A DNA stretch of 64,000 nt from Cymbidium sinense. Taxonomy: Eukaryota > Streptophyta > Magnoliopsida > Asparagales > Orchidaceae. The DNA lies in assembly GCA_021442155.1 (NCBI GenBank), contig CM038214.1:142328040-142392039 (forward strand), in the 5' to 3' direction. Position numbers and translations under genes: made by a program. The notes beneath the pieces are model-generated. The model saw only the letters and a list, made by a program, of their open reading frames with translations. It ran no database searches and had not been told where the DNA came from. Below are positions 48,901 through 60,185 of this stretch, piece after piece (positions within the stretch are counted from its first letter, which is position 1; every line of letters begins with the position of its first letter).

Positions 48901-49810
48901 TAGGGTTTAGATTTTAGTTTAGGTTTATTAAGTCTTAGGGTTTAGGTTTATTTTTCAATTTATTTAGTTACTTTATATTTAGGTTTAGGGATTGGGGTTT
49001 AAGGTTTAGGGTGTAGGATTAGGGTTTAGGGTTTTAGTTTAGGTTTTTTTAGGGTTAGGTTTAGGGTTTAGGGTTTAGGATTTAGGATTTATGGTTTAAG
49101 GTTTAGGGTTGAGGGTTGTAGATTTTAGGATTTTAGGTTTAGAGTTTAAGGTTTTATGGTTTAGGGTTTAGGGTTTAGGGTTTTAGGGTTTAGGGTTGAA
49201 GGTTTAGGGTTAGGGTTTAGAGTTTTGAGTTTTAGGGTTTATGGTTTTTGGGTTGGGTTTAGGGTTTAGGTCTTATTTGTTTTAGTTTAGTTTATTTTAT
49301 GTTAGGTTTAAGTTTATTTTATTTTCATTTTAGGTTTAGGTTTTTTTTTAGTTTAGGGTTTAAGTTTTATTTTGTATTTATTTTTAAGTTTTATTTTTAG
49401 ATTTATTATTTAGGTTTAGGTTTTTATTTATTTTTATTTTACTTTATTTTATTCTATGTTTAGTTTTTATTTTATTTTGTTTTTTTATTTTAGTTTAGGT
49501 TTTTGTTTATTTTATTTTAGTTTAGTTTAGGTTTATTTATTTATTTTATTTTTAGGTTTTATTTAGTTTAGGTTTATATTTTTAGCTTTCTAGGGTTTAG
49601 GGTTTATGGTTTAGGGTTAGTTTAGGGTTTAGGGTTAAGGGTTTGTGTTTTACAGTTTAGGCTTTAAAGTTTCCTTTTTTTTGGTTTAAGGTTTAGGGTT
49701 TGGGGTTTTAGTGTTTTGGGTTTAGGATTTTTAAGGCTTAGGGTTTAGGGTTTATGTTTTAGGTTTAGGGTTCAAGTTTTTGTTTAGGGTTTTGGGTTTT
49801 TAGTTTTTTT

Positions 49811-50258
49811 AACAAGGAACAAATTCATATTCAACATTTCTTCTTTTCGATTTCATCAACTAAGTAACACACAAAATAGACACAAGCAATGACATGGATA
49901 AAAATGAGCACACATAGAAAAAAATACTTTAGATAACTAGAATCATCTCAATTATAAAGACATAGTTCCATAAGCAGTAGATCAAATCGACCGTTCTTTA
50001 GTTTCTCCAGTTCCCATCAGAACCTCCCCGGCCTCTCGAGTTGCAAAATCCACCATCATATCCTCGATCTTTCCCTCCACCACCACCACAACTGTAACCT
50101 CCAACACTTCTCCCACCTCCATAACAACGGTTTGGCACCACCTCCATGTTCTCCAACACCTCCAAATCCCCACCCAATTGATAGCATTTAACCTTTGCCT
50201 CCACCACTTGATCTAGAGTTGTTGGTGTGTTCACGCCATCAAGGTTCTGCCCATTCTT
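49811..50258 (-). pseudogene. GR-RBP 3' fragment, copy 11 (uninterrupted frame)
   Basis: Open from the 5' edge to the natural stop: 86 codons, 50255 to 49998. Starts NGQNLDGV and ends RGRGGSDGNWRN, but the middle (about 30 codons, TPTTLDQVVEAKVKC...) runs in a shifted frame because of two compensating indels, then returns to GGGRSVGGYSCGGGGG. So although open, it is not a faithful GR-RBP tail. It has no start region of its own and is most likely a pseudogene like its twin, copy 10. Confidence 0.85.
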
Positions 50259-51829
50259 AGGGTTTAGATTTAGGTTTAGGTTTATTAAGTCTTAGGGTTT
50301 AGGTTTATTTTTTAATTTATTTAGTTACTTTATACTTAGGTTTAGGGATTGGGGTTTAAGGTTTAGGGTGTAGGATTAGGGTTTAGGGTTTAGAGTTTAG
50401 GGTTTAGGGTTTGATTATACATTTATTTAGGTTTAGGGTTAGGGTTTAAGTTTAGGTTTAGGTTTAGGGTTTAGGATTGGTGGTTTAAGGTTTAGGTTTA
50501 AAGTTGTAGATTTTAAGTTAGTTTAAGTTTAGGTTTTAGGTTTAGCGTTTAAGGTTTAGGTTTGGGTTTTAAGTTTAGCATTTAGGTTTAGGTTGAAGGT
50601 TTAGGGTTTAGGTTTAGGATTAGTGTATAAACATTAGTTTAGTTTTGATTTATGATTTAGGTTTAGGGTTATGGTTAGTTTAGGTTTAGGTTTATTTGAT
50701 ATTGAAGATGATTAGGCTTTGGTTTTGGATTTGGTTTTGACCAACTTGAACCTTTAGGTCGATTTGGGCTAAGTAGGTTAGTTGGGTTCAATTTGGGTTC
50801 AATTGGGTCCAATCATGGCTTTGGTCAAGTTCAACAATCAATTTGGAATGAACTTGAGCCATTAGTTGCAATCAATTTGGATTATATTTTAATTTGACCT
50901 AATTTAGTATTTTAGGTCAATTTGGGTCAACTTTCAAGTGGACCAATTGGGTTTAGTTGGCTTGATTTTGGGTTAGTTTTATTTAGTTGAATTTATATAT
51001 GGATTTGGGATTGACATATAAATTCAACTGCAATTGGCTTGGGTTCAAATGGGTTTTTTTTTTTCATTTGAACATTTCATGTCAAAAAAGTTAAGTTGGG
51101 TTTGACTTGGGTCAATTTTGGTTTGTCTTGATGATTGTAAATTTCATTTATATTTGTGAATATGATTGAAGGTATGATTGATTCATGAGAAAATCAATTG
51201 AATTTGGGTTTTGGAATGAAGGACTTTGACTAAGTCCATGGAGTTGGGTCATGTGGCTTAGGTTTGGATTTTGATTTAGTTTGATTTAGTTTTATTGATT
51301 TAAATGTATATTTCATCTAAATTTATGAAGATGATTGAAAATATGATTGATTCGTGAGAAAATCAATTGATTTTGACTTGATTTGGATTAAGATTTGGCT
51401 AAGTCCATGGGATAGGTCATATGGCTTTATTTTGATCTAATTTGATTTAGTTTGATTTAGTGTTTATCATTTGAATGTAGATTTGATTTATATTTAGATG
51501 ATTGAAGATATAATTGATTATGAGAAAATGAATTGATTTTGGATTGATTTGGATTAATATTTGGCTAAGTCCATGGGATAGGTCATATGGCTTAGGATGG
51601 GTTTCAAGTTTGGATTTGATCATGGGCTTCAATCATTTGATTTTGGAATTTGGGTTTGGATTTGGATTTGAATTTGATGTTTGAATTGAACTTGAGGTTT
51701 GGTTTGAAGGTGAACCTATTGATTTGGGTTATAGGGTAGGTGGATTATCTAATCCCTAAGGAAAAGCGAATTATGGTTAACTCTTGTAAGTCTTTGGGCT
51801 TAAGTTAAGTGTTTATCTAATTATTAAAA

Positions 51830-52060
51830 TTGTCTTATGGTTGGGGATGTCTTAGTGTAGAAGACTAGTAGATGGGAAGATTGTATTCTAGTGAGGTCAA
51901 TAGTCTTAGACTCCATAGTGTTTATGGAGATAGATGATTGGAAGACCAAAGCCGGTTTCAATATAAACTTGATACATCTTTTAATGATTTGCTTGGGAGA
52001 CCATGGATACATGATAACAACATAGTTCCATCCTCTACATGATTGTATTATGTTTGTGAG
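51830..52060 (+). pseudogene. Ty3/gypsy protease C-terminal part (C)
   Basis: LLGRPWIHDNNIVPSST is readable at about 51988-52038, with degraded sequence before it corresponding to GSIGLPLEIDDW of island B. Frame breaks at about 51880 and 51960. The protease N-half is absent here, because the element is cut inside the nested insertion. The upstream 50690-51720 section is non-coding repeat DNA like 35310-36600. Confidence 0.75.
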
Positions 52061-52099
52061 TGGTGGGATTGTCTCTTGTCAAAGGAGATCTTAATCCAT

Positions 52100-53190
52100 T
52101 TACAGTTCACGAGGGCGGCATATATGAAGATGCAGCTTACTACGTCCCTTAAAATCAATAAGTCTATTTTTGTGAACTTGGGCAAAGTTAAAAAAAAAAA
52201 AAAGGAAAAGAATAAATAAAGAGAAAAAGAAAAAGAAAAGAAAAGAGAAAATGAAAAAGAAAATAAAAGAGGAAATAGACTTGGAGGAGGAAGTGGAGCA
52301 TGACATTATTCCACCCGGTTTACTCCATTCAAACATATGGATAGGTTGACCTCCACCGGGGAAGAGGAAGAGGCAGTTAGGTTGTCCCGGGGTGGAAAAC
52401 CTCTTTGGTATAAAAGATATTAGTACACACATATCCATATAGACTTAGAATCTAATTCATAGGATGAGTCTTATATGGTTAGCACACTAGCTAGATCTCT
52501 CAGTAGTAGATTTTATAGAATGTGAGACTTGAGATAGATAGTGATGAAGATTAGGATCCAAAGCAAAGCATAAGTGTATTCAAGTTATATGTGAAATAGT
52601 TAGGCATTTGGGAGCTCTAAACCCACTTCTCCCTCAAAAGTTAAGGGTTTAGTAGTCAAGGAAGCCCTAAGTCATCCACAGTGTGAAGACTGGTTCTTTT
52701 GGGAGCATCATCCTCAAGTCAGAAGTTGATGTAAAACTTGAAGATGATTTATATAAACATTTAATAGAATTACCCTCTGTTTGGTTCTTGCCTTGTGATC
52801 ATAATTTAGAAGAAATGGTTAATCCACATACTAGGTCAAAACAGTTACTACTTTTTATGGAAGAACAAATGCAAAAGCTCTCGATCAAGTCTGAGACAAG
52901 GATTCAATACAATGGGTCTAGTCAATGATGATGATTACGGCTTAGTCATCACCAATCATTTGGAATCTGATAGGTTCTTTTCAAATCATATTAACTCATA
53001 TGAGGAGCTATGCTTAGAAACATCAGAAGATCCAGATAATTTTGAAGTCAAAGATGCACTGCGAGAGTTTGAAGAAGAGATCAAGTCAATCATCGATGAG
53101 CTCAAGGAAATCAACTTAGGGATTGAATAAGATCCACGCCTGATATACATTAGTTCTATGTTGAATGAAATTGAAACTAATGACATAATT
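52100..53190 (+). pseudogene. Protease-RT linker of gypsy pol (C)
   Basis: A purine tract at 52185-52285 (lysine codons) precedes two overlapping open pieces, 52683-52928 and 52912-53130. The second contains FEEEIKSIIDELKEINLG, followed across a stop by DPRLIYISSMLNEIETND-like codons. This acidic linker with LGT/LGI..DPRP..IS is what plant gypsy polyproteins have just before RT. The RT itself is not present; satellite DNA begins at about 53190. Confidence 0.75.
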
Positions 53191-54235
53191 ATTTTTTATT
53201 TTTATTTAGTTTATGTTTATTTATTTTAGTTTAGATGTTTCATTTTTGTTTATTTTTTAGGTTTAGGTTTATTTTGTTGTTGAGTTTTATTTTTATTTTA
53301 TTTTTAGGTTTAGGTTTTAAGATTGTAGGTTTAGGGTTAATTTGGGTTAGTTTTAGAATTTAGGGTTTAGGGTTTATGGTTTTTTGAATAAATTAAGTAA
53401 ATCGGTAGGTTTAGGTTTAATTAGTTTATTTTATTTTTTATTTTTATTTATTTATTTATTTATTTTAGTTTAGGTTTTTTATTTTACTTTCTTTTTTGGT
53501 GTAGGTTTTGGTTTATGTTTATTTTTTAGTTTAGTTTTTTTTTAAGGTTTAGATTTTTTTTTTGTTTTTAGGTTTTATTTTATTTTTTTGTTTATTTTTA
53601 TTAGTTTATTTTATTTTATTTTTAAGTTTAGGTTTAGGTTTTTTTATTTATTTTAATTTTTGGTTTTTAGGTTTTTAGGGTTTATAACTTAAGGTTTAGG
53701 GTTTCAGGGTTTAGGATTTTAAGGTTTAGGGTTAGGGTTTACGGTTTAGTGTTTAGTGTTTTGGCTTTAGGGTCTATGGCTTTTTAGGGTTTAGGGTTAG
53801 CTTAGTGTTTAGGGTTAGTTTATGGTTTAGGGTTTAAGGTTTAGGATTTAGGCTTTAGTTTATTTAGGTTTATGGTTAGTTTAGGGTTTAGGGTTTAAGG
53901 TTTTTGGGTTTAGGTTTAGTGAGTTTTAATTTTATTTAATTAAATTAGGGTTTAGGATTTAGTGTTTAGGGTTAGTTTACAGTTTAGGGTATAGGGTTAG
54001 CTTAAATTTTTAGGTTATTTTAGGGTTTAGGGTTTAGACTTTAGAGTTTAAGGTTTTTTGGGTTTATGGTTTAGGGTTTAGGGTTAGTTTATGGTTTAAG
54101 GTTTAGGTTTAGGGTTTAGGGTTTTGAGTTTAGGGTTAGTTTAGGGTTTAAGGATTAGGGTTTTAGGGTTTAGGGTTTAAGGTTTAGGGTTAGGGTTAGG
54201 GTTTAGGGTTTAGGGTGTAGGGTTTTATTTTGTTA
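53191..54235 (+). repeat. Telomere-like satellite, block 4
   Basis: About 1 kb between island C and the LINE. A junction block lies at about 53385-53410 (AATTAAGTAAATCGGTAGG), followed by a shortened T-rich domain and a long TTTAGGG-rich stretch (53660-54225). It ends in TTAGGGTTAGGGTTAGGG-type units directly at the LINE 3' end. No GR-RBP piece and no gene. Confidence 0.85.
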
Positions 54236-56139
54236 GGAAAATCAGGAAATTTATTACCGAAAATGTACAAAGTCCTTAAAGGGATTAAATCTCTAAGCTA
54301 ATGCTCAACAGATACAATAAGTACTAAAGAGATAAACTCCCCTATTATTACATTATTATGGAATGAAGGCAAAAAAAAAAAGCGACAAATAAACAACAAA
54401 GAAAATCCATGTAAGCAACAATAACTTCATCAGTCCTTTTGATGCCAATAAGATCCACCTAAAAGAGTCTTCCAGCCTATAAAAGAAATCTACAACATAA
54501 TTTTGAAAGGATGAGTGTAATTAATTAAGCATAAAGAGTAAGAGAAGACAAAAGGACTAAAGTAAAGAAAAGGCTCAGGCTCAGTTACAATCATCTCAAG
54601 GAGCAAGATGGTTAGACTTACATATAGTGCTACCAGCTAAAAAAAGAAAGAGTGGGAAACATCAAGGCCATCATTGCCAGCATACCTCATGTCACACATA
54701 ATCCAAAGATGGTCCTCCAGCAAGTCTGCAAAATCATCAAAACAACAAATATAGCAACCAACCTCCAATCCACCAGAACATTCAAGCTTAAAAAGATAGG
54801 TGGTTAAGCAACCCGCAAGGATAGTAGCAAAATAGAAGGAGCACCACTAGCGACACCACCAAATGAGAATAACCAATTCAAGATGAGCAAACATCATGAT
54901 ATGGGTAACAAAAGTAAAAGAGATAGACAAGAGCAAAAAGGAAGACCATAAGTGCTCAGATCCTCCAGCCAACAAACAGAAAAATCTAGCCTAACAACAA
55001 GAGGGGTGGGGAGCAAAGCTGCCATCCGAACAAGAAGAGGGTGTTCTTCTACAGCCAAGAGAAATGAGACCAAGCAGGAGGAAACTAGAAGAAAACAATC
55101 ATAGAAAGACAACCAGTAATTTCCTAAAACTGTCACCAAAGAAATAGAAAAAATTAGCCAAGATAGCCACTTCTCCAACCAGTCCAGCTAGCCAAAATAA
55201 ATAGTACAAATAATTATCCAACTAATCCTCCTAGCGAACCACCTCAATAGAAGAAGATTCAAGTCATCAAACCCAAAAACATCAGTATCAAGACCAATAC
55301 CAGTCATCAAGCCAGAAGCATCCAAAATAGCTCGAGAAGGCGAAGAGAAAAACAACAGCCTCTAAACCCAATCAAGGCAAAAGAAAAACCAATCTAGAAG
55401 GGTAGAAAAACTAGCCAAAGATAGAAAGATACATAGCCTAGTAAGATATATAACAACACAAATAATAAAAATTGCTCAAGAAAGGCACAAAAATAAAAAC
55501 TGGTAGCCAAGGCCCAATAATGACCATGCAACAGCCATCAATCCGCCATTTCAAAACAATACCCAAACCTAAAGCCTCAATATTACAAGAGGAGGTCCAA
55601 CTCATAACCAAAAAAATCCAATAAGAAATAGTCCTAACAACCAGCAAACCCCAATCAATAAATAGCTGGGCAACCACCTTCACCATGCCAAAAACAAGCA
55701 AGAGATAAACCACCCAAAATGATCATCCTACCAACCCAAATAGAAAAAATTTCTAGCCAAACCAAGTAGCCAACCAAGCCACATAGTCCACCACCACAAT
55801 AGCATGTATAATAGGTTTGTAGGAAGGCTAGAAAAGAGGAAAAACCCATACATAAGGAAATTCTTGCACCAGCCAAAGCCGCAACCTAGAAGAAGGAAAT
55901 AGGAAATACCCAAGGAAAATTTTTGATAAAAGCCCAGCTAGATAGTTACCAACCACCAAGCTGAAAAAACCAAAACACCCCAGGCTGCACTAATAAAAAA
56001 AACCATATGGGAGCAAAAAACCGTGCTAGAAAACAAATTGAAGAGGGAAAATTAGAAGTTGAAAACAACCCAAAGATGGTTTAACAATGCCAAAAAAAAA
56101 CAAAAGATCATCAAAAAAGGATAAAACCAATCAAAGAAA
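54236..56139 (-). other. LINE 3' UTR, unusually long and T-rich
   Basis: 1.9 kb from the ORF2 stop to the A-rich tail. On the minus strand it is T- and G-rich and poor in A. Open stretches (54894-55178, 55438-55713, 55655-55876) encode only hydrophobic Leu/Phe/Trp/Cys-rich sequence expected from T-rich DNA. I see no known domain. Near the end (minus strand) are AATAAATTTCC and a short A-rich tail. The length is well above the few hundred bases common for plant LINE 3' UTRs, so part of it could be an old insertion or captured DNA. Confidence 0.65.
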
Positions 56140-59100
56140 TTATAATCTGTAATATGACAATCCAGTATTATCCATATTAACCAAACCACTTAATAATTTA
56201 GGAAAAGTTTGGTTGTCAAATAAAGTGAAGTCAGTAAAGTTGACACCCAAATTAGCAAAATAATCAACACAAGCTTACCTTCACAAAGGATGTGAAAATT
56301 TTAAAAGAAACTTGAGAAAGCAGAACTTTAGTATGATTAAGAAGATAAAATAATTCAACATTCCCATTTTTATTGAAATTAATGAAATAGAAAAGCAAGA
56401 TAACATCAACTTCAATCCACATGTTGAGGAAACCTCTATTCGAACAAATATCAATTGCTTTATTAACAACCATAAGCTCAACAAAGAGAACATAATAGGC
56501 TTTGAGAGGGTGGGAAAAAGCACAAATGATAGTACCTTTAGAATCTCTAAGGATACCACCACAGCCATATTTATTGGAAGTAACAAAACCATCAGTATTA
56601 ACTTTATTCACATTGTCTTTATGTTTGATCCCACAGATAATTCTAGCAACTTTATGCGGGACAAAATCATGCAAAATGATACCCAATTTTTCAGACGCAA
56701 ATTTGTAACCTCTAAAATGAATGTTACTAATAAGACTGCCATTAGAAAGAGCATGAAATTTTTTCGTTAGTTCTATCTAGGATCCTTTTATGGTTCATAG
56801 GAATACTACAATTTTTAGCATCATACACATCCATCCGTGATGAACCGATAAGGGTAATAGCAATTAAAACTTTATATGACCTTTCGTTGTTTTCAAAATA
56901 GGCTTCAACAAGTTGCTATAAAGAAAGAGAGCCATGAAAATAGTTACTATTAAATAAATCATCAAACCAAAACCATAATTTAGAAGCATTAGCACCATTG
57001 ATAAAGACATGATTTACATTTTCAATATAAAAGTAGCAATAACACTTTGAAGGTAAACAAAACCCTTTAGTCTAGAGCAAAGAGTCCACAGTTATATAAT
57101 TATTCAAAATCATCCAAGCTAAAATTGAATAAGAAATGGGAATGATATTGTTCCAAAGATTAATAAAAACATTAAAAGGTTGAAGTTTATCTCTAATAAA
57201 GTTCCAATTCTCTTTAAGAACAAAATCACCATTATGAGAAAGTTTAAAAAGAATTTGATTAGATTTATTAGAAGTAACAGGAATATTTTAAAGAAAAAAG
57301 AGAAGTAGGGATATAGTTATCAAGTTTGTTTTCATTCCAATTATTATTAAGCCAAAAAGAATTAACTTTGATAGCAATAGTAGAGTGCGTACATAATTGG
57401 GTGTCAATCGAGCCAATCTAATTGTCTTGCCAAAAGAAAGAAGATCCCACTGGATACCCCAAGAAATTAATGATTTAGCAACCCATTTAATGGAACAAAG
57501 TCTTTTCCAAACCAGAGAGTCACCAACTTTATAAGCACAGTTAAGAGGGTGTTTACCTTGACAAAATTTTCCATCATAAATTTAGCCTAAAGGCTATCAT
57601 TCCTAAAATTTCACCAAAGTTTATGAGAGAAAGCAGTGATAGCTTCACAGATAGGTTTGCAACCAAGATCACCTTCACCCAAAAAACCATAACATTTATT
57701 CCAAGATGTCTAATGCATTCTTTTGATAGAATTATTAGAGCCCCAAAAAAATTTGTTAAGCAAATGATCAATTTTGATAAGAGTAGCATTAGTGGGAATA
57801 ATGGTTTGAATCAAACAAAGATGCATATTGTTGAGAGTGCTTTTAAGGATACTGAGCCTACCACCAAGAACAGTAAATGGAATTCCCAAATATATATTTA
57901 TTTGAAATTTTTTGAATTTTCTCATCAAAGAGATGGGAACATTTGGGCTTTAAAGAGGGAGCAAGTACTTAAGAGGTAAGTGTTGATGTTTAAAATTTGT
58001 GATATGAAGGATTTGATTGATAATATTATTTGAGATGTTAGAGTACATGATAAAATAGTATTTGTTATCATTGATCGAAAGGCCACTTTCTCTACAAAAT
58101 TTATTTAAAAAATTCTTAAGATGGTGAATGTGATTAATGGAAGCATTGCAAAAAATGATGAAATCATCTGCAAAAATTAGATGGAAAATAGGGAGACCAC
58201 CAAGAGTTTTGTAGTATGTACTAAGATTATTTAAGAATAAGTCATTGATGCTCCTAGATTAGTACTCAATAGTAATAATAAATAAATCTGGAGATAAGGG
58301 ATCCCCTTGTCTAAAGCCATGAGAAGAGGGAAAGAAGCACAAAGCTTCCTCATTAAACAAAATCAAAAACAAGGCATTATTGACATAATTTTTAATTAGA
58401 AAAATAAATTTTTTAGAAAACCCAAATAAATCTAGAATATGGTAAAAGAAATCCCAAGAGATATTATCAAAGGCTTTAGTAATATCAAGTTTGAAAAGAA
58501 TGTGGCCTCCCCTATTCTTGGCATCAAGATCATGAATTAATTCTTGGGAAAGTAAAATATTATCAAAAATAGATCTACCTCATACAAAACTAGTTTGGTT
58601 GAGAGAGATAAGTCTATTAAGTAAAGGATTAAGTCTGTTGGTAAGAATTTTGGATATCAGCTTATTGAAGAATTTGCAAAGACTAATAGGTCTATAATCA
58701 AATCAATAATCTGGGTTATCTTTCTTTGGAATGAGAATGATAGAAGTACTAAAAAATATCTGCAAAAAGGATTACCATTAAAAAAATCAATCATAGCCTC
58801 AATCAAATCATTTTTAATGATAAACAATATTTCTAAAAAGATTGAGTGGCGAAACCCTCAGGACTAGCAATAGAATCAGTGTTCATGCTATTAAGAACAT
58901 TAAGAATTTCCTCTTCATTAGGCACCAAGGTAAGCAAATCATTATCATTATTATTTATAATATAAAAAATCAATTGAGAATTAGAAATAACTTCATAAGA
59001 GCAATTCTTATTAAGCTTATTTCTAAAGTAATTAATAGTCAAATCCTTAATCTCATTATTCTCCAAAATCCAATCTCCATTATCATTTATAATTTTTAGA

Positions 59101-60185
59101 ATATTATTGAAAGCTCTTGTTTTGTTAATCAAAGCATGGAAATATCTAGTATTCTGCCACCATCCATAATATGTTTACTTTTTTAGCGCTAGTAAGTCTC
59201 TTCCATGTTTTAGAATTGGCAAGCTTATCATTCGCTTCAATCAAATCAAGCTTTGAAGGGTCACATAATAGACACTTAAAGGTAATAAACCAAAATTTCC
59301 ATGTCATTGATATTAACAAAAAGGCTTTTAAAAAATGCTTGTTCCACCAACCCAAATTTTGTTTGAGTCTTTTAAGTCTAAACCATAATCTATTCATCCC
59401 CATAATTGAATTATTAGGATGTAAAGGGGCTTTCCAATTCTTAGCTACAACAATAAAGAAATCAATATGCTGAATCCACATGTTTGTAATCTAATAAGAG
59501 AGGAGTTTTTTAATCTATTATAATTATTTTTGATAGAAACCAAAAGAGGAGCATGATCATACAAGGTTATGCTTAAGTGATCAACAGAAGTAGTATGTCA
59601 TTGGGCTATCTAATGAGCATTAAAAAAGATCTTGTCCAACCTTTGCCAAAATCTAGTGTTTTGCGAAGTGTAGTTAGAGTCCTTAATACCAATATAATTC
59701 AAACTACAATCAAGGATCATATTGGAAAATTCTTCCATGGAATGAATATTGGGAGAGAAACCACCACTCCGTTTAGAAGAAAATAAAATAGTGTTGAAAT
59801 CACCCCCCATAAACCAAGGTTTGTTAATGGAGGTAGAAAAGTTCCTCAAATTATCCCAAAGGAGATTACCACCAGATCTATAACAGGAAGCATAAATAAA
59901 GGAGCCTAAAATACAATAGTCACCATAGGAGATTAGAGCATTAACAACTTGTTGAAAATCATCAATAAAAAACCTCAACAAATTATTCTAAAACACTAGA
60001 TCTTATTACTAACATTAGAGTAAAATTTATTAAAGATCATTCTAGCAACATGGCTAATTTTATTAGAATGAATGAGAGGTTCCAAAATAATGAGTAAAGA
60101 AATATTATGAATGCTAAAGATTTCTAATATGATTCTAAATAGAGGGTACCAATCCTCTAACATTCCAAATAAGAAAATTAAACAT
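56140..60185 (-). pseudogene. LINE ORF2: endonuclease-RT-zinc-RNase H polyprotein
   Basis: Starts MFNFLIWNVRGL (ATG at 60183-60185), the usual start of an APE-type endonuclease. Endonuclease landmarks: ISLLIILEPLIHSNKI (about 60080) and PWFMGGDFNTIL (about 59790-59820). A connector has WWNKHFLKA. The pre-RT motif is MNTDSIASPEGF (about 58850-58885). RT follows (57700-58900, listed separately), then a zinc-binding region (LCLPSKCYCYF-like, HVFINGANASKLWFWF, about 56985-57085) and RNase H (56150-56620: VNTDGF, GGILRDSKG, FVELMVVNKAID, IEVD, then DYFANLGV). The stop is at 56140-56142. The protein nicks target DNA and reverse-transcribes the element. At least five frameshifts and several stops kill it. 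Confidence 0.88.
57700..58900 (-). pseudogene. LINE reverse transcriptase domain
   Basis: The best-preserved part of the LINE. From about 58690 to 58260 one frame with a single stop reads FFNKLISKILTNRLNPLLNR, then QTSFV-stop-GRSIFDNILLSQ, GGHILFKLDITKAFDNISW (first catalytic Asp, about 58470-58500) and GFRQGDPLSPDLF (about 58280-58320). After one more stop comes FADDFIIFCNAS (58160-58174 is FADDF), with both catalytic Asp present. The thumb and maturase-like tail follow: PFTVLGGRLSILKSTLNNMH and NKFFWGSNN (57710-57928). The catalytic residues are intact, so death came from stops and frameshifts rather than active-site loss. Confidence 0.92.

Larger units (their letters stand above)
47930..50390 (+). 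repeat. Recent tandem duplication of a GR-RBP-bearing unit (~1.36 kb period)
   Basis: The segment 47930-49030 and the segment 49275-50390 are nearly identical: the late T-rich domain with the unusual phrase TTTATTCTATGTTT, the GR-RBP piece, then TAGGGTTTAGATTT, TTTATTAAGTCTTAGGG and TTTAGGGATTGGGGTTTAAGG. The GR-RBP edges are 1361 bp apart (48450 and 49811). Differences are scattered substitutions and short indels, making this the youngest visible amplification step. Confidence 0.85.
42897..50689 (+). repeat. Telomere-like higher-order satellite, block 3
   Basis: Opens with about 290 bp of good TTTAGGG repeats (several runs of 3-5 perfect units at 42897-43010). Junction blocks follow at about 43201, 44387, 45329 and 47535, separated by T-rich domains with the same word order as block 2. 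GR-RBP copies 9-11 are inside it. Both GR-RBP-free intervals (about 1186 and 942 bp) are near the 1060-bp monomer. I see no other gene. Confidence 0.87.
50690..53190 (+). mobile_element. Island C: third fragment of the same composite gypsy element
   Basis: Colinear with 35310-37995 of island B: the tail of the nested insertion, the protease C-part and the linker to RT. It starts at ATTGAAGATGATT and ends after AATGAAATTGAAACTAATGAC, in both cases going straight into satellite DNA. Same orientation as A and B. It keeps about 125 bp of linker that B has lost, so it is not derived from B in its present state. Confidence 0.85.

Noticed and set aside
54894..55913. Several hydrophobic minus-strand frames that could pass for membrane proteins
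   Set aside because: They overlap each other, lie in the T-rich LINE 3' UTR and show no family motif; T-rich DNA gives Leu/Phe/Trp/Cys by composition.
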